Notes: generated from the sequence alone by a model not told the origin. A stretch of DNA of 5,734 nt from Actinomycetes bacterium (GCA_023387135.1 JAEWIK010000239.1:1-5734); one strand, 5' to 3'; positions 1-5,645 are shown, counted from the stretch's first letter. Numbers and translations: made by a program.

Positions 1-558
1 GAAGTCGGCCCAGGTCTTCGGGACCTGGAGCCCCAGGTCGGCGAACACCTTCTTGTTGTAGAGGATGCCGCCGCCCATGGCCTGTCCGTCCGGGATCCCG
101 TAGAGCTCCTTGCCGGACGTCACCGACGGCTTGAAGGCGTCGAGGACGTTGGCCATGTACGGCTCGTTGGTCAACGGCACCAGGTTGTTCGCCGGGTCGA
201 GCGCCGCCATCAGGGAGCCGGAGTTGTACGAGAAGACGTCCGTCATCTCGCCGGTGGCCAGCCTGGTCTTCACCAGGTTGTCGCCGTCGGCGCCCTGGGG
301 CCGGGTCTCCACCTTGACCGTCACGCCCTGCTTCGCGTCGCTGAAGGCCTTGGCGCGCGCTTCGGCGGCCTTCACCGTGTTCTCGGCGTTGTCGACGAGC
401 CAGGTGATCTCGACATTGGCGGCGGGCGCTGACCCGCCGGGCGAGGCCGGCGCGCTGCTGGGGCTGCCCAGCGAACCGGCGCTGCACGCCGACAGCGTGA
501 GCGCACCGGCCGCGAGGCCGGCAATCAGGGCCGTGCGGCCCTGCCTTGTGAATGACAC
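1..558 (-). CDS. ABC sugar transporter, family 1 extracellular solute-binding lipoprotein (partial, N-terminal 186 aa)
   Basis: This is the membrane-anchored binding protein that captures a sugar or oligosaccharide outside the cell and delivers it to an ABC importer. The reading frame opens at a GTG (556-558), with AGGAGG at 568-573 nine bases upstream, and leaves the window at its left edge. The N-terminus is a lipoprotein signal: basic residues R5/R8, a hydrophobic stretch at 10-22, and the lipobox L-S-A-C with the lipidated cysteine at 25. A Ser/Pro/Gly/Ala linker (about 26-48) follows. The mature domain then shows typical family 1 features: ITWLVDN as first strand, LATGEMTDVFSYNSG, LYGIPDGQAMGGGILYNKKVF and PKTWADF. 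Such proteins are usually about 420-450 aa, so over half is missing. It lies 47 bp downstream of a LacI-type regulator on the same strand. Permease genes would be expected beyond the edge. The substrate cannot be read from this part. Confidence 0.93.
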   Translation of the reverse strand, partial: MSFTRQGRTALIAGLAAGALTLSACSAGSLGSPSSAPASPGGSAPAANVEITWLVDNAENTVKAAEARAKAFSDAKQGVTVKVETRPQGADGDNLVKTRLATGEMTDVFSYNSGSLMAALDPANNLVPLTNEPYMANVLDAFKPSVTSGKELYGIPDGQAMGGGILYNKKVFADLGLQVPKTWADF

Positions 559-605
559 TTCGTTGTACCTCCTGGTGTGAGGCCGCCACCCGATGTGGAC
601 GACCG

Positions 606-1673
606 TTACGGGGTTCCTTGCTGCCGGCGGGGGCCTCCCGCAGCGTCGGGGGTGGGCGGCTCCGGTGCCGCCGAAGAGGCACGGGCCATCACCTTGGGAG
701 CGACCACCTCGTGCACTGTTTCGGTACGCCCGCCGATGCGCTCTAGCAGCAGGCGGACGGCTATCGCACCCATCTGGGTGCCCGACTGGTTGATGCTGGT
801 GAGCGACATCATGGGGTGGGCGGCGATGTCGGTGTCGTCGTAGCCGACCACCGAGGCCTGGCCGGGCGTCAGACCCAGTTCGGCGACGGCCTGCAGCACG
901 CCGAGGGCGAGTTCGTCGTGCGCGGCGAAGATGCCGACCGGGCCGGTCCTTCCCGCCAGAAGCTCCAGGGCACCGTCGCGGGCGCCTGACTGGGTCCCCT
1001 CCACGCGGACGATCTCGGGTTCCAGGCCCAGTTCCTCCATCGCGGCGCGGTACCCGAAGACGCGCATGCCGTGCGGGGTGTCGGGCAGGGTGTCCTGCCG
1101 CGACTCGGCGAGGGTGAGGTGCACGATCCTGCGGTGCCCCAGGTCGTAGAGGTGACGAACAGCGAGCCGTGCGCCGGCGAGGTCGTCGCCCACCAGGGTG
1201 TCGTAGTGCACAGACTGCTGGTGCCGTCCGATCATCACCAACGGGATGCGCCGGCCGAGAGCCTCCAGCCAGGACTGCGGAACGCGCGAGGAGATGGCCA
1301 CGATCCCGTCGACCTGGCGGTCGGCCAGCACCTCGATCGCCGCCGGTCCCTCGTCGTGGTCGGGGCCGGCGGGCGCGATGATGAGCTGGTAGCGGGTCTT
1401 GGCGAGGGCGGCGGTGGCGCCGGTGATGATCTTGGGGAAGAAGTGATTGTGGATGCTCGGGATCTCGACCCCGAGCGTGTAGGAGGAGCCACGCATGGCG
1501 CGCGCCGCGGCCCGCGGCCGGTAGCCGAGTTCGTCGATCGCCGCCTGCACCTTCGTCCGCATCTCGGCGCTCACGCCGTAGGCATCGCGGATCACCTTCG
1601 AGACCGCGGCCCTGGACACCCCGGCGGCACGCGCCACGTCTTCGATGGTCACCGAGTTGGCCTGGATCGTCAC
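606..1673 (-). CDS. LacI-family transcriptional repressor of the adjacent sugar transporter
   Basis: This is a sugar-responsive DNA-binding repressor of 355 aa, the usual LacI/GalR length (330-360). I chose the GTG at 1671-1673 because AGGAGAGG lies at 1677-1684 and the protein then begins just ahead of the helix-turn-helix. An upstream in-frame TTG (1725-1727) falls inside the presumed -10 box. The N-terminal HTH (about residues 8-28) reads VTIEDVARAAGVSRAAVSKV. The hinge follows as GYRPRAAARAMR (about 50-61), and a periplasmic-binding-protein-like effector domain runs from about 64 to 335. Family signatures there include FAAHDELALG and VVGYDDTDIA. The hinge has Arg where most members have Asn (YxPN) and Met where LacI has its minor-groove Leu. 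The last 20 or so residues are a Pro/Ala-rich tail. Three palindromes in its own promoter suggest autoregulation, and the solute-binding protein gene 47 bp downstream is the likely co-transcribed target. The inducer is unknown. Confidence 0.94.
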   Translation of the reverse strand: MTIQANSVTIEDVARAAGVSRAAVSKVIRDAYGVSAEMRTKVQAAIDELGYRPRAAARAMRGSSYTLGVEIPSIHNHFFPKIITGATAALAKTRYQLIIAPAGPDHDEGPAAIEVLADRQVDGIVAISSRVPQSWLEALGRRIPLVMIGRHQQSVHYDTLVGDDLAGARLAVRHLYDLGHRRIVHLTLAESRQDTLPDTPHGMRVFGYRAAMEELGLEPEIVRVEGTQSGARDGALELLAGRTGPVGIFAAHDELALGVLQAVAELGLTPGQASVVGYDDTDIAAHPMMSLTSINQSGTQMGAIAVRLLLERIGGRTETVHEVVAPKVMARASSAAPEPPTPDAAGGPRRQQGTP

Positions 1674-1694
1674 TGACCTCTCCTCACCCGCATT

Positions 1695-1710
1695 TGTAGA
1701 ACGCTCTACA
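1695..1710. promoter_or_regulatory. LacI-type operator O1
   Basis: The 16-bp site TGTAGAACGCTCTACA has perfect TGTAGA/TCTACA arms around ACGC and a central CG, the usual geometry of LacI-family operators. It lies just downstream of the inferred transcription start of the repressor gene and 21 bp before its GTG. Binding by the adjacent repressor is inferred. Confidence 0.75.
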
Positions 1711-1717
1711 TGGGCCG

Positions 1718-1733
1718 TGTAGAGCAATCTACG
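1718..1733. promoter_or_regulatory. LacI-type operator O2 (imperfect)
   Basis: TGTAGAGCAATCTACG keeps one perfect arm (TGTAGAGC) and a second arm matching at five of six outer positions (TCTACG). It lacks the central CG. Its centre is 23 bp from that of O1. It overlaps the presumed -10 box, so occupancy would block RNA polymerase. Confidence 0.6.
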
Positions 1734-1754
1734 GGAAGGTAGACCGGTCTACAA
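1726..1754 (-). promoter_or_regulatory. Promoter of the lacI-type/solute-binding protein operon
   Basis: On the minus strand TTGTAG (1754-1749) is followed after 17 bases by TAGATT (1731-1726). The pair fits a vegetative actinomycete promoter with a good -10 and a fair -35. The transcription start would be near 1719, giving a leader of about 46 nt to the GTG at 1673. All three operator palindromes overlap or flank it. Confidence 0.55.
1738..1753. promoter_or_regulatory. LacI-type operator O3
   Basis: GGTAGACCGGTCTACA contains the 14-bp perfect palindrome GTAGACCGGTCTAC (1739-1752) with a central CG. Its centre is 20 bp from that of O2. It fills the spacer between the presumed -35 and -10 boxes. 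Confidence 0.7.
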
Positions 1755-1793
1755 GAGGCCGAGGTCACGTGTGGGTAACGATCGATTGCTGCA

Positions 1794-1815
1794 CAGCGCG
1801 GTGCGCCTCGCGCTG
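1794..1815 (-). terminator. Hairpin between the tRNA gene and the lacI-type promoter, possible terminator
   Basis: A perfect 7-bp stem (CAGCGCG/CGCGCTG) encloses an 8-nt loop, about 110 bp past the tRNA 3' end. It could end the tRNA transcript before the regulator promoter. There is no U-tract, which is common for actinomycete terminators, so the role is uncertain. Confidence 0.35.
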
Positions 1816-1927
1816 AAGGAGAGGATCCGCCAACCGTCCTGAGGCGCGTGCCGCGGACCGGTGGCAGAGGGTTCCGACGGTGCCTGGCTGGCAGGGGCTG
1901 CCGCGGCGTCCGCCGGCCCGGCGAGGG

Positions 1928-1998
1928 AGCGGATGACGGGAATCGAACCCGCATGACCAGCTTGGAAGGCTGGGGCTCTGCCATTGAGCTACATCCGC
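1928..1998 (-). tRNA. tRNA-Gly (anticodon UCC)
   Basis: The minus strand folds as a complete tRNA. The 7-bp acceptor stem pairs GCGGATG (from 1998) with CATCCGC, followed by discriminator U at 1928. The D arm is GCTCAATGGCAGAGC. The anticodon stem CCAGC/GCTGG holds the loop CTTCCAA, with anticodon TCC at 34-36. The T arm is GCGGG-TTCGATT-CCCGT, closing with one mismatched or wobble position. UCC decodes GGA, and GGG by wobble, as glycine. The 3' CCA is not encoded, since CCC follows the discriminator, so it must be added after transcription. The gene stands alone between two protein operons on the same strand. Confidence 0.96.
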
Positions 1999-2025
1999 GA
2001 GGACCGCTGTGGCGGGCCATCGGTC

Positions 2026-2047
2026 ATGTTACCGGAACGGCGACGGC
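2026..2047 (-). promoter_or_regulatory. Candidate promoter of the tRNA-Gly gene
   Basis: TAACAT (2031-2026, minus strand) matches the TAnnnT -10 pattern and lies 27 bp upstream of the tRNA 5' end. About 16 bases further upstream, GGGACT shares only GAC with the -35 consensus. The location is right but the -35 is weak. Confidence 0.35.
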
Positions 2048-2159
2048 AGTCCCCACCTCGTGGTCGGGAGGCGCCAGCCACCGCTTGCCGCGGGTCCAAA
2101 CTGGGGAGACCTCATCGGCCGGGTAGCCGACTGCACGAGGGGGGACTGCCACGCCCCGG

Positions 2160-2185
2160 GGTGCCACAGCTGCAGCGGTGGCACC
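2160..2185 (-). terminator. Terminator hairpin of the TasA-like/SipW operon
   Basis: A perfect 8-bp stem, GGTGCCAC/GTGGCACC, encloses a 10-nt loop and begins 13 bases after the stop codon of the signal peptidase gene. The loop itself contains the palindrome GCTGCAGC. Position and stability fit an intrinsic-type terminator without a U-tract. Confidence 0.65.
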
Positions 2186-2198
2186 AGGCACTAGAGGG

Positions 2199-2813
2199 TC
2201 AGGCGCTCTCCTCCGACAGGCCGGGAACGAGCCCGTCCTCACTGGCGGACGGCTCGTCCTCGGTCCCCGAGCCGGCATTCCCGGTGCCGTCGGTTTCCTC
2301 GTCCCGGCCCTTCCGTGACGGGCCGTCACCCGGCAGGAGCGACAGCACGATGAGCGCGAGCAGCGCGGCGAGCAGCGGGAGCGACACCGTCGGCGTGGTC
2401 ATGGCCATGACAACTCGCCCTCCCCCGCTGATCGTGAGCGCGGGACGCCACACCTTGTCCTGCCTGCCGACGAGATAGGTCTCACCATCGGCAGAGTCGT
2501 TGGCGTCGCCCTTGAGCGTGATGCCGTACTGGCCGTCCAGGTCCTCGATCTCCTGGACCCGGTGCGTGACCAGCTTGCCGGTCACCGTCGACGGCAGCGT
2601 CAGCACCTCTCCGACAGCGACATCCGCCACCGGCACCTTCGTCGCCAGCAGCAGGTCGCCCGTCATGATCGCGGGCTCCATCGATCCCGACACGACGACC
2701 AGTGGCTGGACGAGCCCCGCCGTCGCGGTGATCCACAGCAGCCCGCACATCACTCCGACGGCGGCCGCCACCCAGAGCAGGGCATTGGCCACCCTGCGCC
2801 CGATGCGCCTCAT
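2199..2813 (-). CDS. SipW/ER-type signal peptidase I (family S26B)
   Basis: This is a membrane serine protease that removes signal peptides outside the cytoplasmic membrane; 204 aa. The ATG at 2811-2813 has AGAGAGG at 2821-2827, seven bases upstream, and lies 17 bp after the stop of the preceding gene. A first membrane segment (about 11-33) precedes SGSMEPAIMTGDLLL, where S44 is the catalytic serine. LVTHRV (81-86) supplies H84 in place of the lysine of ordinary bacterial LepB enzymes, the mark of the ER/archaeal/SipW type. KGDANDSAD (101-109) holds the conserved GD and further aspartates. A second membrane segment (about 143-161) leads to a 40-residue acidic Gly/Ser/Glu-rich tail (162-204), predicted cytoplasmic. 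As in Bacillus, where SipW processes TasA, it is encoded beside its probable substrates. A general housekeeping role is less likely given the His-type site and the operon context. Confidence 0.93.
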   Translation of the reverse strand: MRRIGRRVANALLWVAAAVGVMCGLLWITATAGLVQPLVVVSGSMEPAIMTGDLLLATKVPVADVAVGEVLTLPSTVTGKLVTHRVQEIEDLDGQYGITLKGDANDSADGETYLVGRQDKVWRPALTISGGGRVVMAMTTPTVSLPLLAALLALIVLSLLPGDGPSRKGRDEETDGTGNAGSGTEDEPSASEDGLVPGLSEESA

Positions 2814-2830
2814 CGTGAATCCTCTCTGTG

Positions 2831-3829
2831 TCAGTGGCCGATCACGCACGCCGTGATGGTGACGCGCTGCGTCCCCTTGATCACTGTCATGCGGCCACTC
2901 GTCATGAAGTAAGTGTCGGGCACCGGCTGGGTGGTGTTGGGCGTCGTGTAGAACTGGTAGCCGTCGCTCGGCCACGGGCTCCACTGCACCTCGCTGACGG
3001 TCTTCTTCTCGTCCACCCGGGCCTTCGCGTCGGTCAGGTCGAGGTTCGCCTTCCAGCCGAAGTAGAACGGGTTGGCGACGAGATCCTGCACCTTGCCGGC
3101 GACGGTCAGGACCTTGCACGCGCGCGTGTCGGTCCAGTCACCCCGGGTGATCGTTGCCGTGTACCAGGAGGGCTGGCCCAGCCCCGGGAGCATGGCGGTG
3201 CTGACGCACAACTTGATCGTCAGCGTCCTCGACGAGTCGATCATGAGGTTGTTGTAGTTCGAGTTCCACGGCTTGCTCGGGTCGCCCACGCCGGTGATCA
3301 CCATGATGCGCGGATTGCCCGGCGACAGCGCGAGGTTCACCTGGGTCTTGTCCTTGTAGTAGATGCCGTCGGTGGAAGGCTGGCCGCTGAACGGCGGCTT
3401 GTCGAGGTCGGCGTCGAGTTCCCAGCGGGTCGGTGTCGCGGTGGTTCCCCTCAGCGTGACCGAGCCGCAGAAGCCGAGGTTCCCCGGGCTGGCGTCGATC
3501 TCCCAGTTGATGGCGGTCACGCTCGTCGTGGTGTTGCCGCTGACGATGACGGAGTTGGCCGGCGTGGCAGGCGGCTGGTTGCTCCACGACCCTGCCGAAG
3601 CGAGGGCCTTGAAGGTCACCGCGTCGCTCCACCCGGCATGGGTCGGCGTGGCCGCGGAAGCAGCGCCCAGGGCCAGCGAGGCCGCCGCTCCGGCGGCAAC
3701 AGCGACTCGCAGCAAAGGACGAGAGCCCTGCGCGAGCGCATGGCTGAGCCACCGGCGTCGCTCACTGGCTCCGTCAGGGTTGACGGGCGGGAATGACCGA
3801 CGGGGTGTCCTGAAGGCAGGAGTGGTCAT
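2831..3829 (-). CDS. Secreted four-cysteine protein of unknown function, probable SipW-type substrate
   Basis: I do not recognise this 332-aa protein as a named family. The ATG at 3827-3829 is preceded by GAGGA (3837-3841), seven bases away; an in-frame extension of 22 residues upstream runs through hairpins and lacks an obvious ribosome binding site. The N-terminus is long and basic (RR at 10-11, RRR at 24-26), then hydrophobic (about 39-60). HAGWSDAVTFKA (64-75) follows, closely resembling the post-signal motif of the TasA-like protein encoded upstream. The mature part is rich in Thr, Ser, Asn, Trp and Tyr with predicted beta-strand character. It has four cysteines (C121, C208, C238, C328), enough for two disulfides, and ends in Gly-His. 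It lies between the TasA-like gene and the SipW-type peptidase gene (17 bp gap). I infer it is exported and acts as a minor, anchoring or adhesive component of the same surface structure. Confidence 0.85.
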   Translation of the reverse strand: MTTPAFRTPRRSFPPVNPDGASERRRWLSHALAQGSRPLLRVAVAAGAAASLALGAASAATPTHAGWSDAVTFKALASAGSWSNQPPATPANSVIVSGNTTTSVTAINWEIDASPGNLGFCGSVTLRGTTATPTRWELDADLDKPPFSGQPSTDGIYYKDKTQVNLALSPGNPRIMVITGVGDPSKPWNSNYNNLMIDSSRTLTIKLCVSTAMLPGLGQPSWYTATITRGDWTDTRACKVLTVAGKVQDLVANPFYFGWKANLDLTDAKARVDEKKTVSEVQWSPWPSDGYQFYTTPNTTQPVPDTYFMTSGRMTVIKGTQRVTITACVIGH

Positions 3830-3844
3830 CGTGACGTCCTCGAT

Positions 3845-3870
3845 CGCGCGTACCGGAGAACCGGCGCGCG
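3845..3870 (-). other. Hairpin immediately upstream of the second operon gene
   Basis: CGCGCG and CCGG on each side pair around the tetraloop AGAA (TTCT in the minus-strand RNA), with a two-base TA bulge, giving ten base pairs. It ends only a few bases before the ribosome binding site GAGGA (3837-3841). It could limit access to that site or stabilise the 3' end of the upstream message. Confidence 0.5.
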
Positions 3871-3883
3871 GCACCCCCGCCCA

Positions 3884-3909
3884 GGGCGGCCGCATGAGTC
3901 GGGCCGCCC
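3884..3909 (-). terminator. Hairpin after the TasA-like gene, possible partial terminator
   Basis: A perfect 8-bp G/C-only stem, GGGCGGCC/GGCCGCCC, with a 10-nt loop starts 19 bases after the stop of the TasA-like gene, inside the 99-bp gap to the next gene. It could let part of the transcripts end here and so yield excess major subunit, or protect the upstream message from 3' decay. Confidence 0.45.
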
Positions 3910-3928
3910 CGGGACGGGACAGGTGCTG

Positions 3929-4468
3929 CTAGTGGGTCGCGGTGCCCGTGACTGTGACAGTCAGGTTGCCGGTGGCGCCGGCGAAGGACTGAGCCCAGTC
4001 CGTCGGCGTCGTCACGGTGATCTTGACCTTCGTGGTCTCGCCCGCGTCCAGCGTCGTCTTCTCGGCGACGGCGGTAGCGCTCGCGTTGTCGAACAGGTTG
4101 CCGGTCTTCACCGGCGCCCCGACCACCAGGACCGTCTTGGTGGAGCTGTTGTTCCTCACCCAGACATCGGTCGCGACGGTGTCGCCAGGAAGCAACTCGT
4201 CGAAGACCGTCGCGGGAATTGTGACGGCCGCGGCCGCGCTCCCGGCCTCTGACCACGTGCCCGGCGTGCCGGAGTTGTCCAGCGCTGCCTGCAGGTTGTA
4301 GGTGGACGCGCTCGCATCCGCCTTGAACCAGACGTTGTCGGTCCAGGCGGCGGTTGTCACGGCGGCACCGATGCCAACGACGGCGATGCCAGCGAGCCCC
4401 AGTTTCAGCGCATTCCTCCGGTTGCCAGCCCTGTTTTTGGGCACGTCAGAGTCAATAGCGTACTTCAT
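3929..4468 (-). CDS. TasA/camelysin-like secreted protein with SipW-dependent-type signal peptide
   Basis: This is a small exported protein of the TasA/CalY (camelysin, Peptidase_M73-like) type, 179 aa. In Bacillus such proteins polymerise into extracellular matrix fibres. The ATG at 4466-4468 has GGGAGGG at 4473-4479, four bases upstream. The N-terminus carries charged residues (K11, R13, R17, R18, K22), then a hydrophobic core (about 23-41) ending in TTAAWTDNVWFKADAS. A W-[T/S]-D motif after the core is typical of SipW-cognate exported proteins. The mature domain shows the family pattern LLPGDTVATDVWVRNNSS (92-109), like the PGD...V.N region of TasA, followed by alternating hydrophobic and Thr residues that suggest a beta-sandwich. 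There is no cysteine. TasA is longer (about 260 aa), so this is nearer to the short actinobacterial 'alternate signal peptide' proteins. It is first in an operon with a second exported protein and a SipW-type peptidase. Fibre formation is inferred, and the M73 peptidase label for such proteins is doubtful. Confidence 0.88.
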   Translation of the reverse strand: MKYAIDSDVPKNRAGNRRNALKLGLAGIAVVGIGAAVTTAAWTDNVWFKADASASTYNLQAALDNSGTPGTWSEAGSAAAAVTIPATVFDELLPGDTVATDVWVRNNSSTKTVLVVGAPVKTGNLFDNASATAVAEKTTLDAGETTKVKITVTTPTDWAQSFAGATGNLTVTVTGTATH

Positions 4469-4537
4469 CTTACCCTCCCGTTACCAGCTGGCGGTGGCCG
4501 CATGCGCCCCCCACGGACACATTGGATGACGACCTGT

Positions 4538-4559
4538 CGCAGTTGTCCCCACAACTGCG
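4538..4559. promoter_or_regulatory. Perfect inverted repeat upstream of the TasA-like gene
   Basis: CGCAGTTGT and ACAACTGCG form a perfect 9-bp inverted repeat around CCCC (GGGG on the minus strand), about 70 bp before the TasA-like start. It may be an operator or a leader hairpin of the operon mRNA. Which it is depends on where transcription begins. An AT-richer stretch at about 4600-4660 is the likeliest promoter zone, but I see no convincing -35/-10 pair. Confidence 0.5.
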
Positions 4560-4931
4560 CCGCCAGATGAATCCCCCCGTGCCGGGCCTGGCAACCCAGC
4601 GATAGGTAACTTTGCCACAACTCGCGATGTATTGCAAATGACGACACGCAAAAGAATCGCCAAAGAACGGGGATGGATGCGGGGTCCCGCTAACGGGGGA
4701 CAGGGTTTGCGCTATCTCTAGACAAAAGCCCTCCTGCACTACCGGGAAAGACGCCTCGTAGCTCGCTCAAGCGCCACCAAATCCGCGGTGACTAGGATGT
4801 TTGATCGCTCGGAAGGCTCGCCGGCTCGACGCTGAGCCCGCTCTACCTGACCGCTAACGTGCCTTTGACAAGCACGGCACCTCACATACTTGCGGGCCCG
4901 GCTAACGCCCCAGAAGGCGGTTCAATGAATG

Positions 4932-4952
4932 CGCCGGCCAGGCGGGCCGGCG
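4932..4952. other. Hairpin 1 of three in the gene-poor region
   Basis: CGCCGGCC and GGCCGGCG form a perfect 8-bp stem around a 5-nt loop (AGGCG). All stem pairs are G-C. No adjacent gene on either strand makes it an obvious terminator. Confidence 0.5.
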
Positions 4953-4999
4953 AGAAGGCGACGCGGGGTCGGCATAATCGCGCCGGCCATCCGCGAAAG

Positions 5000-5021
5000 G
5001 CGCCCGACATTGACTGGGCGC
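5000..5021. other. Hairpin 2 of three in the gene-poor region
   Basis: GCGCCC and GGGCGC form a perfect 6-bp stem with a 10-nt loop, 47 bp after hairpin 1. It is weaker than its neighbours and could be chance in such G/C-rich DNA. Confidence 0.35.
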
Positions 5022-5031
5022 ACGACAAATA

Positions 5032-5058
5032 ACGGTTCGGCCTGGATGCTCGAACCGT
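5032..5058. other. Hairpin 3 of three in the gene-poor region
   Basis: ACGGTTCG and CGAACCGT form a perfect 8-bp stem with an 11-nt loop. On the plus strand a T-richer stretch (GGTTTCTTTC, 5067-5076) follows, loosely resembling a terminator, but no gene ends just before it. Confidence 0.45.
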
Positions 5059-5645
5059 CGGTCGTGGTTTCTTTCGTCGAACGTGCCCATACCCCACGCA
5101 TGAGCACGTCCGAAAACCCCTCCCCGGTTCTCAATACGTCGCATGAGTACCTCGCCTGCGGCACTGCCTCCCCCCGAAGGCCGGCCGGCTGCGCGAGCAC
5201 TCCCCCGATTCGCTCGCGGCGACAGTGCCAGAGTAGGGCGATTCCCCTCCGGTCCGCGCAGACCGCTTGCAAAGTGCAACCCCGACGACCCCCTCGATGT
5301 CGTCTGATGGGTCGGGCGCTTCGTCCGGCCGCGAGGACCGCCCCCACTCGGGCGGGACGACCGCGGACGTCCGGCCCGACGAGCCCGCCGCTCCTCTCCT
5401 GGCGGGCGCTCCGATCCGCCCCCACGACGCCGGGCTGCGGACGCAGGACTGCCCCGCGGCCACGGCGTCGAAAGCACGCCGTCGATCGGCAAAGACACGC
5501 TTTCCGGGGTGCCATTCCTTTCCGGCATCGACCTGCAATCCGGAGGTATTGCCGCGCCCTTTCCTTTCCGAGGGCCCGACTCCGTCGACAAGGGCGCGAT
5601 GATCTGGCGGACCCTCGCGTCCCGCTCGGCCGCTCGGAGGTGAGG

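Larger units (their letters stand above)
4480..5639. other. Gene-poor region of about 1.16 kb upstream of the TasA-like operon
   Basis: I see no convincing gene here. Several frames are open on both strands, but their translations are dominated by Arg, Pro, Gly and Ser, lack domains or good starts, and overlap one another, as expected for high-GC noncoding DNA. The left part (4480-4800) should hold the leader and promoter of the TasA-like operon. A plus-strand TTGACA at 4865-4870 has no good -10 partner. The middle (4930-5060) carries three perfect hairpins. From about 5460 to 5643 a plus-strand frame shows moderate third-position G/C bias and plausible residues (5509-5643 from a GTG) but no ribosome binding site. 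This could be the remnant of a decayed gene. Confidence 0.55.

Noticed and set aside
1674..1727. Upstream TTG start (1725-1727) for the LacI-type regulator.
   Set aside because: It lies in the presumed -10 box and O2 operator. The GTG at 1671-1673 has a strong ribosome binding site and fits the family's N-terminus.
2814..3119. N-terminal extension of the signal peptidase to 306 aa.
   Set aside because: The extension is an out-of-frame reading of the preceding gene. The ATG at 2811-2813 has its own ribosome binding site and gives the correct family length.
2828..3796. Long plus-strand frame (322 aa) opposite the four-Cys protein gene.
   Set aside because: It is a shadow of the real minus-strand gene, with Arg/Gly/His-rich composition and no ribosome binding site.
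3790..3802. RRSF near the N-terminus of the four-Cys protein as a Tat signal.
   Set aside because: It is about 25 residues ahead of the hydrophobic core, too far for a normal Tat signal. The post-core motif fits the SipW-dependent type instead.
4600..4800. c-di-GMP or c-di-AMP riboswitch in the leader of the TasA-like operon (attractive for a matrix operon).
   Set aside because: Fragments such as CGCAAA, GGGGGAC and GGGTTGCC resemble pieces of these elements, but the conserved cores and their order are not present on either strand. A covariance-model scan would settle it.
5267..5602. Plus-strand 111-aa frame beginning MQSATPTTPSMSSDG.
   Set aside because: Coding-like third-position bias only in its first half, low-complexity hydrophilic sequence and no convincing ribosome binding site.
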